Notes: generated by a model not told the origin, from the sequence alone. Shown: positions 34,436-43,541, counted from the stretch's first letter. The stretch: 64,000 bases of DNA from JABDQZ01 sp050049775 (GCA_050049775.1 JASFVP010000014.1:1-64000), one strand, 5' to 3'. Program-made: numbers and translations.

Positions 34436-35943
34436 TGCAACAGTACAGCGACAGTACAGAGGCCAGTCAGTTGTTACCGTATCACTTTGCCAAACGCCAG
34501 GGGGTGGTGCTGGCCGATGCCGAAAACGGGCAGGGTACGATTTATTTCCGGGAGGCGGCTTCCTATCTGGCATTACTGGAAGTCAACCGGATTTGCGGCA
34601 CCAGCTTTAAATTCGAGCAAGTGGATGAAGTCGCGTTCAACCGCATTCTGAATCGCTGTTATCAGGGCGGGCCAGGGCAAAGTCATGAAGCGGCCGATTC
34701 ATTGCAGAACGATGTCGACCTCGAAAGCATGGTCGAGCATCTACCCGAACCCGATGATCTGCTCGAAGATGCGGACGAGGCGCCGGTGATCCGGCTCATC
34801 AATGCGTTGATCACCGAGGCGATTCGCGAGAATGCCTCGGATATCCATATCGAGCCGGCCGAAGGCGTGGTGTCGATACGTTTCCGCATCGATGGTGTGT
34901 TGCGCAATGTCATCCAGCCGAAAAAAGCACTGGCGCCGTTGCTGGTTTCTCGCATCAAGATCATGGCCAAGCTGGATATCGCCGAAAAGCGCGTGCCGCA
35001 GGATGGTCGCGTGTCATTGCGCATCGGCGTGCATTCGATTGATATCCGTGTGTCAACTTTGCCCGGCGCCCAGGGTGAGCGCATAGTGTTGCGTATCCTT
35101 GACAAACAGAACACCATTTTGCAGCTGCAGCAACTGGGCATGCCGGTGCAACAGATGCAGATCCTAAATGGATTGATCACCCAGTCACATGGCATTGTAC
35201 TGGTGACCGGCCCGACCGGTTCGGGCAAGACTACCTCGCTGTATGCCATGATCAACCAGCTCGACAAGCAACAGAAAAACATCATCACGGTTGAAGACCC
35301 GGTGGAGTACCAGCTCGAAGGTATCAGCCAGACGCAGGTCAATCCAAAAGTCGACCTGACTTTTGCGCGTGGCCTGCGTGCCATCCTGCGACAGGACCCG
35401 GACGTGATCATGGTCGGTGAAATCCGTGACCGTGAAACCGCCGAAATTGCCGTGCAAGCGAGCCTGACCGGGCATCTGGTGTTCTCCACCTTGCACACCA
35501 ATACCGCCATCGGTGCGGTGACCCGCCTGCGCGATATGGGTGTGGAATCCTATTTACTGGCATCCAGTCTGGTCGGTGTGATCTCGCAACGTCTCGTGCG
35601 CAACCTGTGTCCACACTGCAAAAAACCTTACACAGCCAATCCTTCCGAGCTGGCGCAACTGACGGGCACAGAGAGCATTGGCACAGGCTTACAACTGTAC
35701 CGGGCGGTTGGTTGTGATGTCTGTAATCATATCGGATACAAAGGCCGCACCGGTATCTACGAAGTTATCGCCATCGACAAGCAGGCGCGCCAGCTGATCC
35801 ATGATGACAGTGGCGAACAAAAACTCGAACAATACGTACGGCAGTTTTCCGACAGCATCCAGAAAAGCGCTGCCAAACTGGTGCTGGATGGTGTCATCAG
35901 CGTGGAAGAAGCGCTGCGCGTTACCCGGGATAATTTGGCATGA
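34435..35943 (+). CDS. gspE: Type II secretion ATPase GspE
   Basis: A 502-residue cytoplasmic ATPase. An N1E/N2E domain (about 1-130) is followed by NASDIHIEPAEG, Walker A GPTGSGKTTSLYAM, the Asp box VEDPVEYQLEGISQTQVN, Walker B LRQDPDVIMVGEIRDRET and the His box HLVFSTLHTNTA. The tetracysteine zinc motif (CPHC, then CDVC) follows at about 395-430. All catalytic residues are present. It powers assembly of the pseudopilus through GspL and GspF. It overlaps gspD by one base and gspF by four. Confidence 0.96.
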   Translation: MQQYSDSTEASQLLPYHFAKRQGVVLADAENGQGTIYFREAASYLALLEVNRICGTSFKFEQVDEVAFNRILNRCYQGGPGQSHEAADSLQNDVDLESMVEHLPEPDDLLEDADEAPVIRLINALITEAIRENASDIHIEPAEGVVSIRFRIDGVLRNVIQPKKALAPLLVSRIKIMAKLDIAEKRVPQDGRVSLRIGVHSIDIRVSTLPGAQGERIVLRILDKQNTILQLQQLGMPVQQMQILNGLITQSHGIVLVTGPTGSGKTTSLYAMINQLDKQQKNIITVEDPVEYQLEGISQTQVNPKVDLTFARGLRAILRQDPDVIMVGEIRDRETAEIAVQASLTGHLVFSTLHTNTAIGAVTRLRDMGVESYLLASSLVGVISQRLVRNLCPHCKKPYTANPSELAQLTGTESIGTGLQLYRAVGCDVCNHIGYKGRTGIYEVIAIDKQARQLIHDDSGEQKLEQYVRQFSDSIQKSAAKLVLDGVISVEEALRVTRDNLA

Positions 35944-37151
35944 GCGCGTTTGAATACCGGGTGGTTGATCAGCAGGGTCGCCAATCGCGTGGCATCATCG
36001 AGGCGGACACGCCGCGCACCGCACGCCAGCGCCTGCGCGAAAACGGTTTCATCCCGGTCAGCATCAATAACATCGCCGCCGACAAGGCCAGCAGGAAACA
36101 GACGAGCCACGCACAAAAGATTTCCGGCCGTGAGCTGTCCCTGCTGACGCGACAAATGGCCGTGTTGCTCAAGTCCGGACTGCCACTGGCCGAAGTGTTG
36201 AATCTGTTGTCGCGCCAGACCGACAGCAAAAACATTCAGAAGATCATGCTGAAGCTGCGTTCTGCCGTGCTGGAAGGCATCAGCCTGTCGGATGCGATTG
36301 CCCAGTTGGGCAACAGTTTTCCGGCACTGTATCGCGCCACCATTGCGGCCGGTGAATCGTCGGGCAAGCTGGTCGAGGTGTTCGAAAGCCTGGCCGATTA
36401 CCTGGAGCAGAAGGCCGACATTCATCAGAAGATTAAATTATCGCTGCTGTATCCGGTGTTACTGACACTGGTTTCAATCGCAGTCATTGTCAGCCTGCTG
36501 ATTTTTGTCATTCCGGAAATCGTCAACGTGTTTGACAGCATCGGTCAGGAACTGCCGTTGTTGACGGTCGGCCTGCTCAACCTCAGCAGCTTTCTGCAAC
36601 ACAATATCAGCCTGCTGTTGCTGATTGGCCTGGCTCTGGTGGCCGCTACACGACTGTTGCTGCGCATTCCCGCTGTGCAGGCGCGCTATCATGAACTCGT
36701 CCTCAGGCTGCCATTGTTCGGCCATATGTCGACCATTTCCAATACGGCCCTGTTCACGCGCACACTGGCCATTCTCAGCAAGAGCGAAGTCGAAACCATT
36801 TATGCGCTCAAGATCGCCAGCCAGGTGGTGCATAACCTCGGTATGCGCAAAGCGGTGGAACAGGCGGTGCAAATGGTGCGGGAAGGCAGCAGCCTGAGCC
36901 AGGCGCTGCACAGTGGCGGTTATTTTCCCGACCTCACCATTCACCTGATCAGCAGTGGTGAGGCCAGCGGCAATCTGGCTGAAATGCTCGACAGCACCGC
37001 CAGTTATCACGAGCGCGAGATACAGTCGCTGACGGCAACACTGGTCGGTCTGTTTGAACCACTGATTATTCTGCTCATGGGTGGTGTGGTTCTGGTGATT
37101 GTCATGGCAATTCTTTTGCCGATTTTCGAACTGAACCAACTGGTGAGCTAG
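35940..37151 (+). CDS. gspF: Type II secretion platform protein GspF
   Basis: A 403-residue polytopic inner-membrane protein. Two GspF/PilC repeats are visible (about 70-195 with LTRQMAVLLKSGLPLAEVL, and 270-395 with LFTRTLAILSKSEVETIYALK). Each is followed by membrane helices, including VLLTLVSIAVIVSLLIFVIP and LIILLMGGVVLVIVMAILLP. SSGEASGNLAEML is a family signature. It is the core of the platform and contacts GspE and GspL. The gene starts in an ATGA overlap with gspE. Confidence 0.95.
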   Translation: MSAFEYRVVDQQGRQSRGIIEADTPRTARQRLRENGFIPVSINNIAADKASRKQTSHAQKISGRELSLLTRQMAVLLKSGLPLAEVLNLLSRQTDSKNIQKIMLKLRSAVLEGISLSDAIAQLGNSFPALYRATIAAGESSGKLVEVFESLADYLEQKADIHQKIKLSLLYPVLLTLVSIAVIVSLLIFVIPEIVNVFDSIGQELPLLTVGLLNLSSFLQHNISLLLLIGLALVAATRLLLRIPAVQARYHELVLRLPLFGHMSTISNTALFTRTLAILSKSEVETIYALKIASQVVHNLGMRKAVEQAVQMVREGSSLSQALHSGGYFPDLTIHLISSGEASGNLAEMLDSTASYHEREIQSLTATLVGLFEPLIILLMGGVVLVIVMAILLPIFELNQLVS

Positions 37152-37176
37152 GGCCTTTTATCAATAAGGAAACACA

Positions 37177-37617
37177 ATGCAGTCGCAGTCTTCTAAATAT
37201 AGTAAAGGCTTCACCCTGATCGAGATCATGGTGGTAGTGGTGATTCTCAGCATTCTTGCCGCGGTGGTGGTACCCAAGATCATGAGCCGCCCGGAAGAAG
37301 CACGTATCGCCCGCGCCAAGCAGGATATCCGCGCCATGGGTTCCGCGCTCGATCTGTACCGGCTGGATAACTACAGCTATCCGACCACCGAGCAGGGTCT
37401 GGCGGCATTGGTGGAGCGCCCGGCCGATCTGCCGGAAGGTGCCAACTGGAAAGCCGGCGGTTATCTGGATCGCTTACCCAAAGACCCATGGGGCGCCGAA
37501 TATCTGTATCTGCAGCCTGGCTCACATGGAGAATACGATTTGTACACTTATGGCGTGGATGGCGTCGCAGGTGGTGACGACGATGGCGCGGATATCGGCA
37601 ACTGGAATATTGACTAG
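37177..37617 (+). CDS. gspG: Major pseudopilin GspG
   Basis: A 146-residue prepilin. A short basic leader ends KG before FTLIEIMVVVVILSILAAVV, with Glu at +5 of the mature protein. The C-terminal domain is typical of GspG (YRLDNYSYPTTEQGLAALVE, KDPWGAEYLYLQPG), with Asp residues near the end (GVDGVAGGDDDGADIGNW) that bind the stabilising calcium. AAGGAAAC lies just upstream of the ATG. It polymerises into the pseudopilus that pushes substrates through GspD. Confidence 0.95.
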   Translation: MQSQSSKYSKGFTLIEIMVVVVILSILAAVVVPKIMSRPEEARIARAKQDIRAMGSALDLYRLDNYSYPTTEQGLAALVERPADLPEGANWKAGGYLDRLPKDPWGAEYLYLQPGSHGEYDLYTYGVDGVAGGDDDGADIGNWNID

Positions 37618-38128
37618 ACAGCATCGCCACTGCAGCGGCTTTACCCTGATCGAATTGCTGGTGGTCATTGTGCTGATCGGCATCGTTGGCGGTTATCTGC
37701 TGTTGTCGATCTCTGGCGGCAACGAAACACGCGAACTCGAATCCAGAGCCAGACAGATCCGACAACACATGATCAGTGCGTCGCATGAAGCCATTTTGTC
37801 CGGCTATCCGGTCGGCTTGCGACTGTCGTCGGACAAGATTGAATTTCTGGTCCTGAACAAACAAGGCTGGTCGCAAGCCGGAAATTTAAACGCATTGCAA
37901 CCGCTGCACATCAGGCCACGCTGGCAGTTGCAACTTTACGATGCACAGATGCAACAGGTGTCATTGAGCCGACAGTCAAATACGGGCGGACCGCATATCC
38001 TGTTTTCACCGGATGGCGGGTCAACGGCTTTTACCCTGACTCTCGGTAATAGCCAAACGGATAAATTTCAAAAAATTTCCACTGATGGCGCCGGCCAGTT
38101 GCAACTGGGCGTGTTCAGGGCCTCATGA
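37583..38128 (+). CDS. gspH: Minor pseudopilin GspH
   Basis: A prepilin with GFTLIELLVVIVLIGIVGGY as processing site and hydrophobic helix. Two starts are plausible: ATG 37583 gives 181 residues and overlaps gspG by 35 bases, while TTG 37610 gives a typical ten-residue leader (MTRQHRHCSG) with an 8-base overlap. The mature part is a small beta-rich domain (LSSDKIEFLVLNKQGW, RPRWQLQLYDAQM, ILFSPDGGSTAFTLTL) as in GspH/FimT. It is a minor pseudopilin that sits near the tip. The frame remains open upstream, which is not biologically relevant. Confidence 0.88.
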   Translation: MARISATGILTRQHRHCSGFTLIELLVVIVLIGIVGGYLLLSISGGNETRELESRARQIRQHMISASHEAILSGYPVGLRLSSDKIEFLVLNKQGWSQAGNLNALQPLHIRPRWQLQLYDAQMQQVSLSRQSNTGGPHILFSPDGGSTAFTLTLGNSQTDKFQKISTDGAGQLQLGVFRAS

Positions 38129-38499
38129 AATCTTTCAACACACAACGGGCTTTCACGCTGCTTGAAGTGCTGGTCGCCATGACGATACTGGCGCTTTGCA
38201 TGATTGCGCTGATCCAGACGGTGTCCCAAGCCGCCTCGAGCGAAAGTCATCTGGAAGACAAGGTGTTGGCACAATGGGTGGCGTTGAATCAGATCACCGG
38301 TCTGCAACTGCAGGAAAATGCATACACAGCCGGCACACTACAGGGCAGCGAAATCATGGCGGGACGTGAATGGTACTGGCAGGCCAATATTTCCGGAACC
38401 AGCAATGCCGGGCTGCTGCGGGTTGTCATGCAAGTAGGGCGCGTCGGACAGGACCATTTCCTGCACTCGGTTACTGCCTACCTGGGGCAATCGCAATGA
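38125..38499 (+). CDS. gspI: Minor pseudopilin GspI
   Basis: A 124-residue prepilin with the leader MKSFNTQRA and FTLLEVLVAMTILALCMIAL as mature helix. The residue before the cleavage point is Ala rather than the usual Gly, which prepilin peptidases tolerate poorly but not never. The remainder (DKVLAQWVALNQITGLQLQ, REWYWQANISGT, LLRVVMQVGR) is standard for GspI. The start overlaps the gspH stop in ATGA. GspI nucleates the tip complex with GspJ and GspK. Confidence 0.92.
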   Translation: MKSFNTQRAFTLLEVLVAMTILALCMIALIQTVSQAASSESHLEDKVLAQWVALNQITGLQLQENAYTAGTLQGSEIMAGREWYWQANISGTSNAGLLRVVMQVGRVGQDHFLHSVTAYLGQSQ

Positions 38500-39095
38500 G
38501 GCAAGACTGGCAAAAGGGTTTTACCTTGCTCGAGTTGCTGATTGCCATCAGCATCTTCGCTGTGCTGTCTGTGATGGCGTATGGCGGTCTGCGTACCGTC
38601 ATCACCACCAGCCAGCATACACAAGAAGTATCACAGCAATTTGCCTCTGTGCAAAAGCTGTTTCTGCTGCTCAGCCAGGACCTGTTCAATGCTTCCGAGC
38701 GGCCGGTGCGCGATGAATTCGGTGATGAACTGGCCGCGTTTGATGCTTCACTTGCCGAGCGCAGTGATCTTTTCAGCCTGACCCGATCGCAAATGGCTGA
38801 CCCGTTGGCAGCACAACAAAGCCTGCAGCGCATTAATTACCGCTTTGAAGATGGCAAACTGCTGCGTCTCACCTGGCCGGTGCTCGACCGGGTGCAGAAT
38901 ACAGAACCCGGACGTATCCAGTTGCTTGATGGGGTGAAGTCGGCCGAGCTGGCCTTTTTGGGTGATGAGTGGTCGGATCACTGGCCACCGACATCGACAG
39001 GTGCAACGCCTACGGCTTTGCCACGTGCCCTGAGCATCAATCTGGATATCGATGGCATCGGGCAGATCCAGCGCATCCTGGCGATAACCCTGTAA
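38496..39095 (+). CDS. gspJ: Minor pseudopilin GspJ
   Basis: A 199-residue prepilin starting MRQDWQKG at 38496, in an ATGA overlap with gspI. The processing site is KG/FTLLELLIAISIFAVLSVM. The C-terminal domain includes FLLLSQDLFNASERPVRDEFGDEL, RINYRFEDGKLLRLTWPVLDR and LLDGVKSAELAFLGDEW, as is usual for GspJ. Earlier in-frame ATGs lie within gspI and add non-homologous sequence. It forms the tip complex with GspI and GspK. Confidence 0.92.
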   Translation: MRQDWQKGFTLLELLIAISIFAVLSVMAYGGLRTVITTSQHTQEVSQQFASVQKLFLLLSQDLFNASERPVRDEFGDELAAFDASLAERSDLFSLTRSQMADPLAAQQSLQRINYRFEDGKLLRLTWPVLDRVQNTEPGRIQLLDGVKSAELAFLGDEWSDHWPPTSTGATPTALPRALSINLDIDGIGQIQRILAITL

Positions 39096-40045
39096 TGGCT
39101 GAAGTCTGGCAACCTCCGCATTCAAACCGTGGCGCGGCGTTGATCACCGTGTTGCTGGTGCTGGCAATCGCGACCGTGATTGCCGTGTCGGCTGCTGTGG
39201 CCCAACAACTGGCAGTGCGAAAAACGCAGAACATGCTCAATATGGAGCAGGCCTGGCAATATGCACTCGGCCTCGAGTTATGGGCCCAGGCTGTGCTGGA
39301 CCAGGATGGTCGCGCGAACGATACCGACAGCTCTGCTGATGCCTGGCAGGCCGGCATCCCTGACACCGTAGTGCCTGGCGGCCATTTGCGCGCCCGCATT
39401 CAGGATATGCAAAGCCGATTCAACATCAATAACCTGCTGCGCAACGGAGAGGTCAGTCAATTCGACCTGGATCGTTTCCAGCGCCTGTTGCAGCTGCTGG
39501 AAATCGATGCGGACCTTGCCAACGCCGTGCTCGACTGGATGGATGCCGATGCCGACTCAAGATTTCCTGGTGGTGCCGAAGACGATGTCTACATGAATCG
39601 TCAGCCATCCCATCGCGCCGCCAATCGCCTGTTTGCCGACAAGGCGGAACTGCAACTGGTTGAAGGCGTCAATGCCGCCATTTACCAGCGGCTCGCGCCT
39701 CATGTGGTGGCCCTGCCGGATTATACGGCGATCAACGTCAATACGGCGACCGCGACAAGTCTTGCAATACTGGCGGATCATTTGACACGGCAGGATGGGG
39801 AACAGTTGATTCGAGATCGACAGGATCAGCCGATCGAGAATATTTCCGAATGGCTGGATCAACCCTTGTTTGAGGATGGCAATCTCACCCCGGAGGGGCT
39901 GGGTGTGGCGAGTGACTATTTCCAGGTGCTCGGCGAAGTCCAGGTCGCGCAGCGTCAGCTGCGTCATGAGACGTTGCTTTACCGTGGTAAAGGCCGTGGA
40001 ACCCGTGTGGTACAGCGTAGCCGGCGAGGGTTTTTTGATGGCTAG
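39095..40045 (+). CDS. gspK: Pseudopilus tip protein GspK
   Basis: A 316-residue protein starting MAEVWQPPHSNRG at 39095, overlapping the gspJ stop by one base. The mature helix GAALITVLLVLAIATVIAVS lacks Glu5, as is characteristic of GspK. The large periplasmic domain contains RIQDMQSRFNINNLLRNG, LLQLLEIDADLANAVLDWMDAD and INVNTATATSLAILA (a helix-hairpin-helix-like saposin region). It caps the pseudopilus. The start was fixed by this junction, as the open frame extends into gspJ. It overlaps gspL by 8 bases. Confidence 0.93.
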   Translation: MAEVWQPPHSNRGAALITVLLVLAIATVIAVSAAVAQQLAVRKTQNMLNMEQAWQYALGLELWAQAVLDQDGRANDTDSSADAWQAGIPDTVVPGGHLRARIQDMQSRFNINNLLRNGEVSQFDLDRFQRLLQLLEIDADLANAVLDWMDADADSRFPGGAEDDVYMNRQPSHRAANRLFADKAELQLVEGVNAAIYQRLAPHVVALPDYTAINVNTATATSLAILADHLTRQDGEQLIRDRQDQPIENISEWLDQPLFEDGNLTPEGLGVASDYFQVLGEVQVAQRQLRHETLLYRGKGRGTRVVQRSRRGFFDG

Positions 40046-41264
40046 GCGAGTGCTGTTCCAGTTTGTTGATGACGCGAGCACACGCCTGCAATGGCTTGTA
40101 CTGGACAAAAGCGACCAGGCTGACAATTTGCTGACTACTGGCGATTTTGAGCAATTCAGACAGAGCACGGCCGGTAGCGAATTGATCTATGTGATGTCTG
40201 GCAATGAGGTTTTGTTGCGCGAGGCGGAGTTGCCGAACAAACGACTGCTTAACCCGGCCAGTATTCTGCCTTACCTGCTCGAAGATGAGCTGGCGGAAGA
40301 CGTGGAGCATTTGCATATTGCCCATGCCAGGATCCCCGCATCCGGCAAAATGGCCGTCGCCGTTGTGAATCAGGACAAACTGGCAGAACTGCTCGACAGA
40401 CTGGCGCAGCAGGGTGTGATGCCAAACTATGTGATCGCGGCGCCATTATTGCTGCCGTGGCAGCATGACCACTGGTCGGTGCTGGTGCTGGAGGATCAGG
40501 TTTGTGTGCGCACTGCCGAGCTGCGGGGGTTTTGTGTCAGCAAGGCATTATTTGATGTCGTGTTACAAAAACTGTTCACTGATGGCGGCGAACAGCCAGC
40601 CGCCAAGGTAACTGTGTGGCAACAGGCGCATGAACAGGTTGCCAGTGCCATCGCCATGCAAGGCCTCGAGGTCGACAAGAGGGAGCAACCGGCATCCGGC
40701 TTGTTTGGTATCGCAGAGTTATCACAGGCTGTATTGCAATTGAACCTGATCAAGCAGCGCAGGAACAATGGCGGATCCTTCAAACAAACTGCAAAGGCAT
40801 TGCTGCCGGCAGCGGCTGTGCTGCTTCTGGCATTTCTGGTACTGTTCGGTGACCTGGGTTACCGATACCAGTTGTTGCAGGAACAGCGCGATGGACTCAA
40901 CCAGGCCAGTGTGGCGCTGTTTGAGCAGGCTTTCCCGCAGGTGCAACGCATTGTCGATCCGGTGGTACAGGCACAGCAATTGCTGGACAAGCGTCGTGCT
41001 ATGCAACAAGTACAGAAAGACGATTTCCTGTATCTGCTGCACCAGTTGGGACAGGAATTGCAGGCGAATCCAGGCATGCGCCTGGCCAAGTTGCAATACC
41101 GCAATGGCCAGCTCAGTCTGTGGCTCAACGCCGAGGATATTGCCGATGTTGAGCGACTGCAAAAGCAGTTGATGGCAAGCGGCAAGCTGAAAACTGATGT
41201 GGTGTCTACGGTAGCTGTGGAGCAGGGCGTCGATGCACGCATGCAACTGAGGAGAAAAATCTGA
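40038..41264 (+). CDS. gspL: Type II secretion protein GspL
   Basis: A 408-residue bitopic inner-membrane protein starting MARRVLFQFVDD. The cytoplasmic actin-like domain (about 1-240; LPNKRLLNPASILPYLLEDELAED) recruits GspE. A membrane helix at about 260-280 (LLPAAAVLLLAFLVLFGDLGY) is followed by a Gln-rich coiled region and a ferredoxin-like periplasmic domain. The gene overlaps gspK by 8 bases and gspM by one. It transmits GspE motion to the pseudopilus. Confidence 0.92.
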   Translation: MARRVLFQFVDDASTRLQWLVLDKSDQADNLLTTGDFEQFRQSTAGSELIYVMSGNEVLLREAELPNKRLLNPASILPYLLEDELAEDVEHLHIAHARIPASGKMAVAVVNQDKLAELLDRLAQQGVMPNYVIAAPLLLPWQHDHWSVLVLEDQVCVRTAELRGFCVSKALFDVVLQKLFTDGGEQPAAKVTVWQQAHEQVASAIAMQGLEVDKREQPASGLFGIAELSQAVLQLNLIKQRRNNGGSFKQTAKALLPAAAVLLLAFLVLFGDLGYRYQLLQEQRDGLNQASVALFEQAFPQVQRIVDPVVQAQQLLDKRRAMQQVQKDDFLYLLHQLGQELQANPGMRLAKLQYRNGQLSLWLNAEDIADVERLQKQLMASGKLKTDVVSTVAVEQGVDARMQLRRKI

Positions 41265-41740
41265 TGCTGGATCGTTTCAATACCCTGCAGGCGCGTGAAC
41301 AAAAGATACTGGGCTTTGGCGCATTGCTACTGCTGATCTTGCTGCTGTATGAAGCGGTCTGGACACCTTTGAATGAACGCGTAGAGCTGATGCACAATCA
41401 GGTATCCGCCCAGCAGCAACGCATAAGCAGCCTGCAGCAGATTGTTACTGAATACCAGGCCTTGCAACCTGTTGAAACGTCACGGCCGCGTGTCCGGCAG
41501 TCGTTGCTGTCCCTGCTCGATCGAACCAGCAAGCAGCATCAGATCAAGGAAAACATCAGGAGTCTGACGCCGGATGGCAATCAGAAGGTGCGCATGCGCA
41601 TTGTCGACGCAGAATTCGACCGACTGGCCGCTTGGCTGGCAAACCTGTCCAAACTTGGCCTGAAAGTGCAACAAATCGACATCAATCGGGAAGATGCTGA
41701 GGGTCTGGTCAGTGCCGGTATTTTGGTAGCCGGCGGTTAA
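41264..41740 (+). CDS. gspM: Type II secretion protein GspM
   Basis: A 158-residue protein with one N-terminal membrane helix (KILGFGALLLLILLLYEAVW), a Gln-rich coiled coil (VSAQQQRISSLQQIVTEY) and a small ferredoxin-like domain (VRMRIVDAEFDRLAAWLANLSKLGLKVQQID). It partners with GspL in the inner-membrane platform. It is the last gene of the operon. No gspN follows, and no prepilin peptidase gene is in the window, so the peptidase must be supplied elsewhere. Confidence 0.9.
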   Translation: MLDRFNTLQAREQKILGFGALLLLILLLYEAVWTPLNERVELMHNQVSAQQQRISSLQQIVTEYQALQPVETSRPRVRQSLLSLLDRTSKQHQIKENIRSLTPDGNQKVRMRIVDAEFDRLAAWLANLSKLGLKVQQIDINREDAEGLVSAGILVAGG

Positions 41741-41775
41741 AGAGGCGTTGCAGTTCTGAAGCATTGTCGTAAACC

Positions 41776-41807
41776 AAAAAGGCAGTTGCCAAAGCAACTG
41801 CCTTTTT
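41776..41807. terminator. Bidirectional terminator between gspM and the GDPD gene
   Basis: AAAAAGGCAGTTGC (41776-41789) pairs perfectly with GCAACTGCCTTTTT (41794-41807) over a 4-base loop. It has T-runs on both strands and sits between two convergent genes. Confidence 0.92.
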
Positions 41808-41821
41808 GATGTTACAGCTGT

Positions 41822-43138
41822 TTACTTGATACCCATGCAATTGGCGTAGTAGGTGACGCTAGCCGGCCAGTCGGAGAAAATACCCAGGATGCCGACATCT
41901 TTCGCCAGAACGTCCAGAACCTCCATCTTCTGGCCATCGTCATCAATGACCGATGAGATCGTCTGGTAATACCAGCCGCCACCGCTTTGCAGCAGGCCTG
42001 AGCGCTCGAATGTCCAGGCAATGATGTCCAGGCCGGCGCTTTTGGCGGCTATGGCGTAAGTGGACGGTACCACCTTGCCATTCTCGACCTTTAGCAACAT
42101 CCACATCGGTGGTGCAATGACCTTCACGCCATCGGCGACCAGCTCATACATGGAAGGGCTCCAGGTGGCCGGATTGGTGTGGTCGAAGGTAGGGTCATCG
42201 TAGCGCCCGTCCAGGTAAACCGCCTGCCAGCCAAAGGCCGGTTCGTTTTGGATCCAGTAACGCACATCATCAACGTTGAATGATTGCGCCCATACCTTCC
42301 TGGGTGAAACATGCGCTTTTTTGTATTCGTCAATCATTTGTTGCGCATAATCTTCCTGCGTGTAATCTCCCTCATAGGGCATTTCGACACTGGGCGATTT
42401 CAGCTCCGGCGTCATTTTCACACCGAGTTTTTTGAACAGCTTGATGCTTTCCATGTGCGTCATTAACGTGCCGTTGCCGGTGTACAGGTCCGTGCGCCAG
42501 GAAGGTGTGGCATTCAGGTATTGATCCACAGTGGTTGCCGCAGGATTGGCAGCGTCCATTTTCCCTTTCAGTGTCTTGAACTCTGCCACAGTGATATCAC
42601 TGGTACAGCATTTTGCTGATGCCGGGACAGCCACCGTACCGTCGATGTTCAAGGTCGCAGGTGTGAATGGCTCCGAGCATTTGGTAGCTAATGGTGTCGC
42701 CAGGATGTTCGTGGTTGTAGCGAGATCACACTGTGAATGGCGGCAAACCAGCTCACGATCCTTCGTGAAGGTCACATCACACTCAACGATTCCGGCGCCC
42801 ATTGCGGCGGCAGCTTCGTAGGACTCTTTTGTGTGTTCTGGAAACTGCATTGCGGCGCCACGATGGCCGATGGAGAAATCCGATTTGTAAAAAGGGCCTT
42901 TCTCGCAAGATTTCAGGGCTTTTTTCAGTCGGCTGTCTTCCATGTCATTGACCAGGTAGAGCGGGCGTGGGCCAAGTTGGACTGGCTTTGGAGTATGTTT
43001 TTTAGACCAGTGTGATTTGTCTTTATCGTGATGTTTGTGGCTGTTCCAGTCAGTGTCGTTTTTGCCTTTGGCAAACACGGCTGTGCCGGAAAACATCAAC
43101 GTAGCCGCAATAGCGACCGCGAGTGTCGATAGCTTCAT
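41822..43138 (-). CDS. Secreted glycerophosphodiester phosphodiesterase
   Basis: A 438-residue exported GDPD-family enzyme that releases glycerol-3-phosphate from phosphodiesters. A Sec signal (MKLSTLAVAIAATLMFSGTA) is followed by an unusual His/Lys/Asp/Trp-rich stretch (about residues 24-50, NSHKHHDKDKSHWSKKH). The TIM barrel then begins at about 88 with IGHRGAAMQFPEHTKES, GIVECDVTFTKD and VCRHSQCDL (catalytic His, Glu, Asp, His). Six or more cysteines in the insert (SEPFTPATLNIDG...KCCTSD) suggest disulfides. A Pho box lies 50 bases upstream. It is convergent with the gsp operon and is a likely type II substrate, which is inference. Confidence 0.9.
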   Translation of the reverse strand: MKLSTLAVAIAATLMFSGTAVFAKGKNDTDWNSHKHHDKDKSHWSKKHTPKPVQLGPRPLYLVNDMEDSRLKKALKSCEKGPFYKSDFSIGHRGAAMQFPEHTKESYEAAAAMGAGIVECDVTFTKDRELVCRHSQCDLATTTNILATPLATKCSEPFTPATLNIDGTVAVPASAKCCTSDITVAEFKTLKGKMDAANPAATTVDQYLNATPSWRTDLYTGNGTLMTHMESIKLFKKLGVKMTPELKSPSVEMPYEGDYTQEDYAQQMIDEYKKAHVSPRKVWAQSFNVDDVRYWIQNEPAFGWQAVYLDGRYDDPTFDHTNPATWSPSMYELVADGVKVIAPPMWMLLKVENGKVVPSTYAIAAKSAGLDIIAWTFERSGLLQSGGGWYYQTISSVIDDDGQKMEVLDVLAKDVGILGIFSDWPASVTYYANCMGIK

Positions 43139-43187
43139 GAACTTCCTCCCCTTGATTAGAATGAGTGAGGAAGAGTAGATAGCTAGA

Positions 43188-43205
43188 ATGAAAGCGGAAT
43201 GACAA
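43188..43205 (-). promoter_or_regulatory. Pho box upstream of the GDPD gene
   Basis: Read on the minus strand this is TTGTCAT-tccg-CTTTCAT, a 7-4-7 repeat with one mismatch per unit against CTGTCAT. TACTCT about ten bases downstream can serve as -10. The remaining non-coding stretch to 43541 is AT-rich and shows only isolated CTGTCA-like half sites and no gene. Confidence 0.78.
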
Positions 43206-43541
43206 AGCTGATCAAATAGAATTTAGCTAAACATATCTGTCACATTCACCATCCAGACATAATGCCGGTTAAATATTTCCGTCATATACAGCGATTCTTT
43301 TGAATCAATGGGTGTTTAGTGTGTGATTTGCCAGCTGACCATAATTGCTAGCAGGGTATAGATGTTAGCCTGGCAAGGGTAGCTTTCGAAGTATTGATGG
43401 CCTGGATAAGGGAAATACTGACTCGAGCTTTTCCTGTTCTTTTGCAGGTTTATAGGAAATTTAATGAGATGATTTATTCGTCATCTACAAAAATTGCTAT
43501 GACTGGCTTATTAAAAGCCAGTCAACACGCATCACTTTAAA

